From Schistosoma mansoni (taxonomy: Eukaryota; Platyhelminthes; Trematoda; Strigeidida; Schistosomatidae): DNA of 64,000 nucleotides. A program made the translations under genes and the position numbers. Shown piece after piece: positions 30,196 to 41,429 of this stretch (position 1 is the first letter of the stretch; every line of letters begins with the position of its first letter). The notes beneath the pieces were generated by a model. That model saw only the letters and a program-made list of their open reading frames with translations. It had not been told where the DNA came from and did not search any database. The DNA lies in NCBI RefSeq assembly GCF_000237925.1, contig NC_031502.1, forward strand, positions 16,046,434 through 16,110,433, given 5' to 3'.

Positions 30196-32302
30196 AATAC
30201 TTAAGGCCCCGATAATTTACATGCTTTGATCAGCTAGATATAGCCCGATAAGTAAGAAAATGTATGGATTTAAATTAGTATATATTTGGGAAAGTGGATT
30301 CAAACAGTCAGGCCTTTTCCATACATGAAAAGAGGTCAAGGACGACGGACAAAATAGTGGATGGCCTACATTACATGTCTTATGATAATTGGCTAGGACT
30401 CCCTACATTATGTACACTGTTATTGATTTAATATATCCTAAATAATAATTTCGTTCCTTATTCTCCCTATCTTTTTCCTACTTAGGGCCGATTGTTTGAG
30501 AAGGGTCTCAAAAATTTTGAGAACATATACGAAACGATTTGCGTCTTGCGTTCCATTTCCTACTGAGGATCCTGGATTGTCGGAATTCTCTACTAGAATA
30601 CGTACTATCAGTACCTATGGTTGATAATAAAAAATGAGATCGGATCATTAAAATATTTTAAAAACGACAAGCATTAACATTGGCTGCCTGACCTTGTATT
30701 TTCACAATTGAATACATGTGCAACACTAAGCGATTCAAACTTCATGGTAATGATATGGATATGGTAGCGATATGAATTAGCGTATCGCGACAGTAAGGAC
30801 TTATTTTATCTTGAATGATGTAGTCAGTCGATTTAAGACTGTCGCTAGTGGAATATCTCTGAGTGGTGTTAAGGTGATCTTGAGGCCACTTACGTACTAA
30901 CTAGGATCAAAAGCGGGTTATTAACTACTTTGGTAAATAAATATTAGCATTTAGAGTTAAAAGTTAGGGTTCGTGGGTTTGAGTTAGGGCTTTCATCACG
31001 CAAGCTTCAACCCTTATTCCTAAACCCTACATATCAACCCCATTTCATTGCCACTATTTCCACTCAAATCACTGAATCGCTTCTGTAGTTCGGTTTTGTC
31101 GCGACCGCTAACTCTAAATACTACTATATGTCCATGTTTGGTTAGAAATCTGTGGCGATATTCATCCATAAAGACATGTAGATAGGAAAGTTAGCTAAAC
31201 ATGTGAAAAAGCTGTGCTTAAACAATGTTTTCATGGTTTAAAACAGTTAGTCTTCAACTGGGATATCTATCAAAGCATCATCTCGTGAGGTATTTTTTAA
31301 GAACTGGATACTATGTGAGCAAGTTAGTGTGATCTCTCAAGTATATAGGGTAGTGTAGAGACATGCATGAAATAGCAGTTAGTAGTAGTGACAATCTAAC
31401 TAAAGACAAGCTAGGTTTCTGATTTCAGACATTTATCTTTCGACTAAGTGCAAATCCAGCCATTAATTTTGGTCCTGTATTCTTTGGTTTCCAAGGCTAG
31501 ATCACTTCTATAAGAGAAACCCGAATTTCTGTAATGCTGGAAGTCTTATGACACGTATTTTTCATCACAGAATAGCTCTTATTGTTTACTTCAATCTGTT
31601 TGCCAATACAAAAATTCTAAAAGTTGTCAGTGTCAACAATATAGATAAGAAAGCTATTATCTCTACCATAACCCCAATGTTTCAGAAGTTCAATATCAAC
31701 CATCCAAAGTATCTGTAATTGATATATTGGTTTTGTTCATTATTCTATTCTTAATAAGGCCTTTACTAGCTTCCATGGCGTTTACCTCTTCATTTCATGA
31801 TTTTTATATTCAATTACTGAACATAGTGAAAAAGCAAGAAACATTACTGTTTTTGATATATTAGTTTGTGTACGTTCGTGTCTTTGCTCTTACAGTAGAT
31901 AGAAATTTAAACACTACGCAACCCAGGAATCTGTAAGCTTTCCTATAAGAATAATCTTTTTAAAAAGATCTCAAATATCGTTTTATCATCATAAATGTAC
32001 GATCAAAGCCATATTAACAAGACTCCTATGTACCAGTGATAACTAATCGTCGAATAACAATGTTTCATTAAGTCTCATGCACAGATAAAGTACACGAATC
32101 TGTTCGTCAGTTATTGATCATAGACTTTCTATAATTGTTTAAATAATATTGTAATGTTGTTTTCACCTAGTCTGGTTATCCAAACTCCTAACAAAGCTTT
32201 AAAGGGCTAATCTACTAGCACTTAAGTGACAGGTGTTCATACAGCTTTGCATCTGCATGGAAAAAAAACTAGTTATTTTCGCCATTAACTTTCGCAAAAG
32301 AG

Positions 32303-32324
32303 GTTTGCATACTAGTATGCAAAC
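32303..32324. repeat. Perfect 22-bp palindrome
   Basis: GTTTGCATACT followed by its exact reverse complement. Each arm contains ATGCAAAC, one base from the POU octamer ATGCAAAT. It may be a protein-binding site or chance; it lies about 185 bp upstream of the possible start codon at 32509. Confidence 0.6.
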
Positions 32325-32508
32325 GTTGGCCATAGATCGATTAATTGTCATGTACGGGTAGTAAACTTTGGAACTCTATTCGACAATATCTTTGACTGGA
32401 GAATCCCACTTGATAGAAGCAAGTGGCGAAACACTTATATGGTCACCTAAATACAATTCTTCGGTGGTTTTGTGGAAACTGTCTGGAGATGGATGATATT
32501 TGTAAGAC

Positions 32509-32906
32509 ATGGTGAACTCGTTCTCGAAAGACTGTGGGTTCATCGAAGCAACCGATGAATCAGGTATGTGTTTAAATGACTAGCTTTTATCTTAAATATC
32601 ATGGCAAGAAGTAATTGCCTGAGCTGTAGGTGGATTTGAACATGTTTGCAGTATAATTTGATGTGACAAAACTACCGACAAGCTAGTCGTCCCATCCTTT
32701 TTCTATGCGCAGGTTGCATTTTTAGCGAAGTATATAGTTCAGCTGAAATCACCAAATGTTATTTTGATCGTTTAGCTGTCGCATATGCTATGGATAGACA
32801 GTTCGATGTGACTGCATACTCAACCCTAGCTGTACGACGCGTAACTACAGTGATAGTTCGGACTTGCTACATCTTCATAAATTTGGCAGCGTTGTTAGGT
32901 GAATAA
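32509..32906 (+). CDS. Possible small two-exon gene, family unknown
   Basis: Exon A 32509-32563 starts MVNSFSKDCGFIEATDES in a good context (GACATGG), directly after an in-frame stop, and ends at a GTATGT donor in phase 1. Exon B starts after TTTTTCTATGCGCAG at 32713 in matching phase. It stays open for 63 further codons to TAA 32904-32906, or leaves at a GTGAAT donor at 32899. The product would be about 83 residues with a hydrophobic C-terminal stretch (VTTVIVRTCYIFINLAALLG) that could be a tail anchor. I do not recognise it. Support is only matching phase, splice consensus and an unusually long open exon B. It may also be a chance frame. Confidence 0.27.
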
Positions 32907-34318
32907 TTTAAAATTTGTAAATCCGACTGGTAAAAACATTTACCATTCCGTCTTTTTACGTGAATTTGTGAACAATCTTCTTCCTGTTGCACGTAGACTA
33001 ATATGCTTCTTAGGAACAAATACACTTTTCTTTACTCTCTGACTTTAGCGTTCACCGTAACAAAATTAATCATTAAGAAATGCAAGTGATGAAATAAGTT
33101 GCAGTACAAATGTAGATTTCTGAGGTCGCATAAGTCTACAAAAAAGTTATCCTAATACAGACAACATACATGATAGCTTTTAGATCCCCTAAATTAACGT
33201 ACAAGATTGATTGAAAGACTTAAATAACTTGGTATAACCTTTGAACTTTCTTCATGGAAGCACTATTGAGTCTTACGACCATATTTAATCCATTGTTTTA
33301 ATACCCTATTTTTATCATTCATCCACGGCAAGAGCTAAGCTATTTTTCATGACGTCTTCAAAATATGCAACGATGAGCTAAACTACACAAATACGAAGGA
33401 TATATTTTAAAGTATTAGATTACTAGCGTTCACCCACGATACTATGATTAATGTATGAGTTGAAGGCATCATACAGATTATATGTGCCATGTCCATTATC
33501 TTTACAGCAGTTGGCGATGTCTTTCAGACACACCATTTTGTAAAAATAAACAGTACTTCCGACTGCTCGGCCAAAAAATCATAGTAAAGAACAACATACT
33601 GTATATGATTGTAAGCTATTTTCAGTAACACTTCACAAGCTTCCAAAAGCACAAGGACATTCACCAACACACACATAATAGGATATTTTTCTCTTCTAAA
33701 TCATGGTTGCCGTATGTTTCAGTGGCTTTTTTTGTCTAAGTAAAATCGCAAACCACAGTATCCGCAAGCATGATTACCTGGTTGGTCCTAAAATAGTTAA
33801 AGAAACACAATAAGCATTTCTAGAATTGAAATGAATCATAGGATAGAATAACAAAAACGTGGACAAGATTCTAGTTCCAGTATAAGAACGAGTATTTGTC
33901 TTCATACGGTGATCGAGGTAACGCAGATCGTCGAACAGTCATAAGCAAAACAGAACCTGGGACATATGTTCGTCGGTTATCACATGGCATTAGTACGAAA
34001 TCACAAGGACGAATGCCAGAGTCGTATAATTAGTAACAGTAGCAGACAGAATAAGGCACAGGGATGTTTCAGAAATAATGAATATGTCGAATAAGAAGTA
34101 TTAAGTAGTTTCATAAATCAAAATCTAACGGAAGGCAAGGATTGAATGCAAATGCGTCATTGGGAGTAACTTTGAGCGGTTCAACACATCTCCAACTATT
34201 AATTACGATAATCGCTAGGCCAAACCTGTACTTACCAGCACAACTTAATTTACTAGTCAAAGACTCTATAGATTAGTGCCATATCTTGGATTAGGTGCCC
34301 CTAGTTTCCCAACGTGCA

Positions 34319-35229
34319 TCAGCAAACATCGTATGTCGAGGTAGGGAATATATAACACAGTCGAAGATTTATTACCTTACCATTCTTACTTAAGATCTCG
34401 GGTCCACACTCAGCATTGCTAACGCGATGCTCTAAACTTAAATGGCCAGTGCTTTGAAGACATCTGTAGCCAAATAGTAGTAACCTATAAATATTCTCTA
34501 TCCTAAAGTCCACATATCAGAGAACTACTGAACAGTATACTAATTCTTTGGTCGAGATCACAATTCGGCAAAACCAACCGAGCCTTTAATCCTTGCTGAG
34601 GTCGCGTCATAATGGGGCTGATGAAACCGTTCAAGACGAGTGGTCAACACGCTCAACTACTTCACTCCCTACCATTAGTTCGTGTGTTGACGCAAAGCTG
34701 TCCTGAAACAACACTATTTAATGCGAAACAACCCAACCATTCGTCAATTTTTGCTCAATGCGATCGAAAGACTATTTTGTCATCGTCTTCAGTAAAGAGA
34801 ACGTCATTCGCGTGTTATACGTCAGTAAGTGAATCTCCTTAAAGAAGGTCAATTCCTGAAAAATCAGACGACAAAAGCACTGTCCCTCAAAGGATGCACA
34901 TGAGAAAGTTGGATTAAAATCGAGAAGGCTAACAACCTTGATCTATACCATGTGATATTACCAATCCTGGTAACAGTTCGCTGTAACCTTTGACTAAACC
35001 GGTAATGTTCGAGTAGAGTTTGTACAAGGTTGCTGTATTTCTTTAGTGCTTCTTTTCGTAACAACCACAAAACCCTTCGATTTACGAAGTTGGGTCCCGG
35101 CTTAATGTCGGGAAATATATTGTTGGGCGCTGGGTAAGTATAAATATGTTCTAAAACATGACGAAAGGTGGACATTTGTTCAAAACGTTCACGCCCGGCT
35201 TTGTTTCCTTGGGCTAGCGATCGTGCCAA
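34319..35229 (-). pseudogene. Highly decayed RTE family-B reverse transcriptase fragment
   Basis: The minus strand shows blurred matches to the RT protein at 59537-61075. FRHVLEHIYTY matches IRQVLEHRHAY, then VNRRVLW matches VDREVLW (34864-35229), and FGYRCL with HRVSNAE appears near 34319-34513. In-frame stops abound between 34514 and 34863. This is the oldest-looking LINE piece in the window. Confidence 0.6.
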
Positions 35230-35449
35230 ATTGTAACATCGGCCTCAGTGGCTCATATACCTACTGCTACGTGTTCGCCTGAGCGAAAACTGGTTGGCGG
35301 CCAGTTCATAACACGAAGTTAGAGATTTTGGGTGTTAGTGGACCAGGTCTCTTTTGTTTTAGTCTCCGAAAGTCTGATACAGTGGCTAAACATTACCAAA
35401 AAAAGTTCAGAGGAGAATCATAGTATTAAAATAGGCACCAGAAAAAGAC

Positions 35450-36190
35450 GTTAAGATATGGCTTATGCCAATCTGGGCCATCTTTGGCGCCTTCGTGATG
35501 TTAGTCTGGCTGTAAAAAGTCGGATTTACAACGCGTCGGTGAGAGCAGTTTTGCTCTATGCTTGTGAAACCTGGCCTCTCCGAGTTGAGGATGTTAGACG
35601 TCTCTCTGTGTTCGGTCATCGTTGTCTCCGAAGGATTGCTGACATCCAGTGGCAACACCATGTTAGTAATGCAGAGGTTCGGCATCGTGTGTTCGGGCAC
35701 AGAGACGATAATTCAATTGGTGTCACCATCTTGAAACACCGACTTCGGTGGCTTGGACATGTTTTACGAATGTCGTCCCAGAGACTTCCACGTCGTGCAT
35801 TATTTGCCGACCCTGGGACTGGTTGGAAAAAGCGGAGAGGAGGTCAGTGTATGACATGGTGTCGTGGCATGAAAGAGAGCTGCAAAGGGCTAGCTTCTGT
35901 TGGTCCTTCACGACTCCTTGGTTGGGGTCCGAGAGATGGTGCAACACAGTGGCTAGAGACGTTATCAGATATGGCTCAGAATAGAAACCAGTGGCGATCC
36001 TGCTGCAACCTTCTTTTACTTTCTACATAAAGTATGGTTCTTACTTTCCTATTTGAAAGAGTCTTCTGGTTGTACATTTTAGTCCGCCTTGTCTTTTCAT
36101 CCCTTCTCTTCCTACTTTCATTATTTTGTGTGGCGCATATGTACCTGGTGCCCTTTTGTACCAATATATATGTGTTTAAATAAATAAATA
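35450..36190 (+). mobile_element. RTE family-B element, 3' end (5'-truncated)
   Basis: A 190-codon frame (35458-36030) gives the C-terminal region of a family-B RT: NLGHLWRLRDV, LYACETWPLRVEDVRRLSVF, GHRCLRRIAD, then RWLGHVLRM. The 3' untranslated region includes GTGGCGCATATGTACCTGG and ends in (TAAA)n near 36178-36190. The same 3' end is found inverted at 52098-52325. It sits next to and opposite the decayed copy at 34319-35229. Confidence 0.78.
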
Positions 36191-36244
36191 TAAACAACCC
36201 TATATACCTATGGTATATATAGATATCGTAGAAAACAACCTTTC

Positions 36245-39120
36245 CAAAATAAAGCTGACCAGAATAAACAAATTAGACCATTTAAATTCTGCACCTGAGT
36301 TGAAGAAAGAATTATGGCGCCTCACGGTGAAAGCCCATATTCTTCGAAATTCACGAGGCCGACGTCCCTTCTAACAACCAGGGCAATAATTAGTAAGTAT
36401 ATGGAATGTTCGGAGAATGTGGGAGACCGGGAAAACCAGTCTAAGTGCTGCGGAAATGAGGAGATACAATTTGGCGGTGCTCAGAATCAGTCAGACCCAA
36501 GTTGGACAAAAGATATAACTCCGGGAGAGATACTGTTGTACTCTGGTCATGAAGGAAATCCTCCACACACTCAAGGAATTGCTCTGATGCTGTCCAAAAA
36601 AGCACGTAAAGCAATTATGGGATGGGAATCACAATGAATGTTATGCACCCAACAATAATAGCAACGACAATGATAACGATCAGTTTTATGAGAAGCTGCA
36701 ATCGATTATAGCGCAGTGCTCAGGATAGCACCTGATCATCCTGATGGGAGACTCAAACGCCAAAGTCGGAATGGACAACACCGGGTATGAAGATATCGTG
36801 GAATAACATGGACTGTGAGAAAGGAACGAGAATGGTGAGGGATATGTAAATCTATGTGCTTTCAACAACATGATTATAAGTGGCACCATTTACCCCTACA
36901 CATGCATACACAAGGCAACATAGGTTTCACTAGACCACATTACAGAGAATCAGGTCGAAAATATTTGGATCAATAAAAACTCGGAAAATCCATGGAAGAT
37001 GTGAGAACCAGGAAAAGAACCGACATAGCTTTAGATCACCTGATTGTGACTGCCGAGGTAAAACTGAAGCTAAAGAAGCACTGGACAACTGGGGAAACAG
37101 CATTACAATGGTTCAATACAACCTTCCTTCGACATACTGACAAACTACTCAACGAATTCAAGATAGCTTTCAACAGTAGGTTCTAAGCCTTACATAATCT
37201 ACTGAGAGAAGATGAAACCACTATGGAGAACAACTGGAAACGGATCAAAGAAGCACTAACTTCAAAGTGTCAGGAGGTTCTGGGTTGCGACAAGCATCAT
37301 CATAAGGAGTAAATCTCTATCGAAACCCTGAACAAGAGTCAAGGAACGAAGAACAAGAAAACAGCAATGAACAGCAGCAAAACAAGAACACAGAATCAAA
37401 CAAGCAAGTGAAGAAGAGCATTAGAGCTGACAAGCGGAAATACGTGGAAGACCTAGCAACAACACTGGAAAAAGCTGCAAGAGAAGGGAATATGAAACAT
37501 ACAATCACTGAGACTCAAGAATAGAGGAACAGATGGGTAGAACACTTTAAGGAACTCTATTAAATCCATCGGATATAGAAGTAGCAACTACAGACCTACC
37601 TATAGATGTCACCCCACCAACGACCGAAGAAATCAGGATGGCCATCAGACAAATCAAGAGTGCGAAAGCAGCAGAACCTGACAGTATACCACTTGAAGCA
37701 CTGAAGTAGAACATAGAAGTAACTACAAGCATGCTCTACATTCTATTCATGAAGATTTGGGAGGAAGAACACGTGCCACTGACAGACTAGAAAGGACTCT
37801 TCATCAAGATACCAAAGAAAGGAGACCTGAGCGAATGTGGAAACTACAGAGGTATCACACTACTATCGGTACCAGGAAAAGTTTCCAACAGTGTAGTTGA
37901 ACTGGAAGAAAGATTCAGTAGACGCCAAGCTTCGAAATCAACAGGACGGATTCCTTAAGTATCGGTCGTGCAACACCACGGATCATCACTGAACAATCGA
38001 CTAAATGGAACTCATCACTATCAATCAACTTCTTTGACTGTGAGAAATAATTTGACAGTGTGGATAGGATGACTCTATGAAACCTTCGACGCTATAATGT
38101 ATCTGAGGAAACCGTCAGCATCATCCGAAATTCCTAAGATGGACTGCACTGCAAAGTCATGCAAGGAGGACGTCTGACAGACGCATTCTAGGTGAAGACC
38201 GATGCCAGACAAGGCTGCCTACTCTCCTCCTTTTTCTTCTAGTTGACAGGATTATGAAGACCTCTACATCTCTTGGGGAAGCAGGGAACATAATGGATAG
38301 CTTGCAGTGAACTAGGCGATTTAGACTTTGTATATGACCTGGCCTTTCAACCTCATACACACGAACAAATGCAGGTCAAGACAAACAGTGTGACAGCAGC
38401 CTCTACACCGGTAGGCGTGAACATACACAAGGGGGAAAGCAAGATCGTGAAATACAACATGGCGATCACCAACCAGATCAAACTTTGTGGGGAATCACAG
38501 GGAGAAGAGGTGGAAACCTTTACATACCTGGACAGCATTATCGATGAACAAGGAGGATCAAATGCAGACGTAAAGGCAACGATTAGCAAAGCAAGGATAG
38601 CATTCCTACAGTTGAAGAACATATGGGACTCAAAACAATTGTCAACCAATATCAAAGTCACAATCTTCAATACGAATGTTAAGACAGTTCTACTGTACGG
38701 AGTTGGAACTTGGAGAACTACCACAACCATCATCAAAATGGTACAAGTATTCATAAACAACTGTCTGGGCAAAATATTTCAGATCCGTTGGTCGGTTACA
38801 ATCAGAAACAGCCTACTGTGGGAAAGGACAAACCAGCTTCGAACTGAAGAGGAAATTAGGAAAAAACTCCGGTAGTGGATAGGGCATGCATTAAGGAAAT
38901 CATCAAACTGAATCACGAAGCAAGCGCCAACTTGGAATTCTAAAGACAAAAAGAAAAAACGAAGGCCAAGGAACACACTGGGTCGGAAATTGGTAGCAGA
39001 CATCAAAAGAATGAATAGCAGCTGGAAAGGATTGCCGAGGACAGAGTTCGACTGAGAATGCTGGTGGGCGGCCTATGCTCTTCCGCGAGGAGTAACAGAT
39101 CCAAGTACTATAACCAAGTG
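36245..39120 (+). mobile_element. RTE-type element (SR2-like), longest copy, inactive
   Basis: Covers the 5' region, endonuclease (36314-36900), linker, RT and C-terminal region to about 39100, with many stops and frameshifts. The RT palm reads LDFVYDLAF at 38321-38344 where F-A-D-D-L is expected, so the first catalytic Asp is Tyr. The C-terminal frame 38369-38875 is open (LDSIIDEQGGSNADVK, SKQLSTNIKVTIFN). The block 36714-37290 is nearly identical to the three deleted copies, whereas the rest is more diverged. This suggests gene conversion or a shared recent source. Confidence 0.8.
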
Positions 39121-40269
39121 ATCACTGACTCAATAGTAAAACCAGACTAGTTAAACGAGATATCCATGCAAATGCTCTTTCATGAAACCAAATAGAACTT
39201 GATATTGACTTACCAAGTTGATGTATACTTTAGGATGACCAAGTGCACCACCACCACCGTCACAACTAGTTATATTTTCTTTGCAAGCGATCGGAGGGAC
39301 CTCTGCTATCAGCTTTTCTGCGAATTGCTTATTGACCTATTAGATAAGACAGACAAAAACCGAGACAAATTGTAATACGTAACAATGTGTCAAACTTAAC
39401 ATTAGGACAAATAATAATAACGTTCATTAAAGTAAGAAGCAAGATGATAATCTACTTATTCGACTGAACACTGTTTGTTCGGTAAGTTAGGGTTGGGAAA
39501 TATGACAGATTAGTTCTTATGAAGATATTTTTGGTTCCAAATACACGCGAAGAGTCTCAAATGGACTTTATCGATAAATCTCCTGTAAACTCATTTAAAC
39601 AGCTAGTTCAAAAAGTTTCAAATTTAATCATAATAGTACTCTACCATAATTGTGTTATCCACTTAGTACATGAAAGAACTTGTCAATCCACGAGTGATTA
39701 TCAGAAATATGTTTTTAAACCATTTACGGACCTCTATCCGATGAGTTTAGTCTTAGAGAAAACCTTATGGTAAGTAATACTGAATGCTAGCACTCAAAAT
39801 TAAGGGGAAACTATGATCACTTGCTGCAAATGTGTAATAGATGCATAACTTTTGGACCCCTCATATTAAGTGCAGTCAAACATACTACACCACTAAGTAA
39901 TGAATAAGCAAAGGCCAAAGATTTCGGGCATGATAAGAGTTCTGCCAATCATACCTCAAAAGACTAACTTTTCTCATAATTTAGTTGTCATATTTTATTT
40001 CGTCGTTTGTATTTGATTTGGTTCAATCCACTAGCCTCCTAATATTCCTCTCAGACATGCGATTTTACCGAGGAATTTGTTGTTCTCGTATCAACCTGAA
40101 GATCTAAGTGGTCTTTGTTTCCCTGAAGCGAACTCAAGTGCACGAAAACTACAGCTTCTGACAACCGAATCACGACGATATGAACCTATTTCCACAGACG
40201 GATGATGTCAGACTGAAAACCATAATCTGAGATTACTTAAAAGAGACCTGGTTTTTTCACATTTACATA

Positions 40270-40270
<1 letters not shown>

Positions 40271-40331
<61 letters not shown>
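40271..40331. repeat. (TA)n microsatellite
   Basis: 61 bp; the expanded counterpart of 23148-23183. Confidence 0.95.
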
Positions 40332-40332
<1 letters not shown>

Positions 40333-40897
40333 CCAGCTGTGTTATATTGAATTCCTGGCAGAAAAAATAAGGATTCAGTCGTAAAAACAGCCGAAAACGA
40401 AGTGGTTTGATTGTAACAATTCAAAAACGAAACCAGGCAGTGAAAAATAGAAGAATCTTACCAACTTATCACCGATAGTAAATCGTGCAACTGATGGGTC
40501 ATTTACCGAAAACGTCTAATCATTAGTAGATAAGTACGGATAAACACTAAACCTGGCCAGTGTGGGTTACTGTTGTTGCACTTTCCGTGCTGTATAACCT
40601 ATACCTTAGGTAAATTGGAAGACGCAAGAATTTGACTCCATTAAGCGCCATAGGAACTACCAGGAGGACGAAAAGACTCTCCAACCTGACCGCGCTTTTG
40701 TTAGGACGACCTTCAGTCTTCAGTAATAAGGATAGGAGGTCTAGTGACCTATTGTTACACTGTGGAAGTCCAATCTCGTCTTGAATATATCAACAAGAGG
40801 TGCTGATATTACGTGTTCTGGTAGAGAATTCCAGTAATTCACTACTCGGTGCGAGAAACGAAACTCCAGACGTAGACGATTTGATCTCGGTTTTTGG

Positions 40898-41097
40898 NNN
40901 NNNNNNNNNNNNNNNNNNNNNNNNNNNNNNNNNNNNNNNNNNNNNNNNNNNNNNNNNNNNNNNNNNNNNNNNNNNNNNNNNNNNNNNNNNNNNNNNNNNN
41001 NNNNNNNNNNNNNNNNNNNNNNNNNNNNNNNNNNNNNNNNNNNNNNNNNNNNNNNNNNNNNNNNNNNNNNNNNNNNNNNNNNNNNNNNNNNNNNNNN
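40898..41097. other. Assembly gap, 200 N, replacing the CR1 body
   Basis: By alignment to copy 1, about 3460 bp (23751-27210) should lie here if the two copies are the same. The true length is unknown. Confidence 0.97.
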
Positions 41098-41405
41098 TCG
41101 TTCATTTTACAGGCTAGAGCCAATAGGCTGATAGCCTCCTGGATTATTATCGTCTTGTTAGTACAGCAGAACATACAAAGCTAGTGCGAGTTGGGCTTAG
41201 AACATCTTTTGTATGCAGCTGGACTGAGACGGGTACACATCTTGTGGAACCACTTTTTGCATTCATCAAACTGCATCCCTTCATCTACGAGGAACAAACA
41301 GTTCGACTGTCCACATTTGAATGCACTACCAGCCATTGTAATCAGATTAGGGTTAAAACACAATATGATCACAAAAATAACACGTGTCGGAGTATATATA
41401 TATAT
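41098..41405 (-). pseudogene. CR1-C ORF1 zinc-finger remnant (block copy 2)
   Basis: Counterpart of 27211-27520. It has the same EGMQFDECKKWFHKMC segment and the same stop after KPNSH, so the lesion predates the duplication. Confidence 0.75.
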
Positions 41406-41429
41406 ATAATGAGGTATCACGAGACAAAG

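Larger units (their letters stand above)
22269..31412. repeat. Long duplicated block, copy 1 (9.1 kb)
   Basis: Nearly identical to 39392-45299. Copy 1 holds, in order, about 1.3 kb of unassigned sequence with an 84-codon frame (22396-22650, also intact in copy 2), a TA microsatellite (23148-23183), CR1-C, an internally deleted RTE copy, repeat X and about 1.2 kb of unassigned sequence. Visible differences are few (CTTTTA against ATTAAA near the left end; TTTCCTACTG against TTTCCCACTG at 30560/44450; microsatellite length). Copy 2 lacks the equivalent of 23751-27210, which is replaced by 200 N. Confidence 0.9.
31413..34318. other. Mostly unassigned sequence between repeat blocks
   Basis: No mobile element was recognised. 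It contains a 22-bp perfect palindrome (32303-32324) and a possible two-exon gene (32509-32906). The remaining sequence is AT-rich, without domains that could be named. Confidence 0.35.

Noticed and set aside
30950-31035. Telomere-like GTTAGGG and CCCTAA motifs
   Set aside because: The motifs are scattered and irregular, not a tandem TTAGGG array; the same text recurs in the second block copy.
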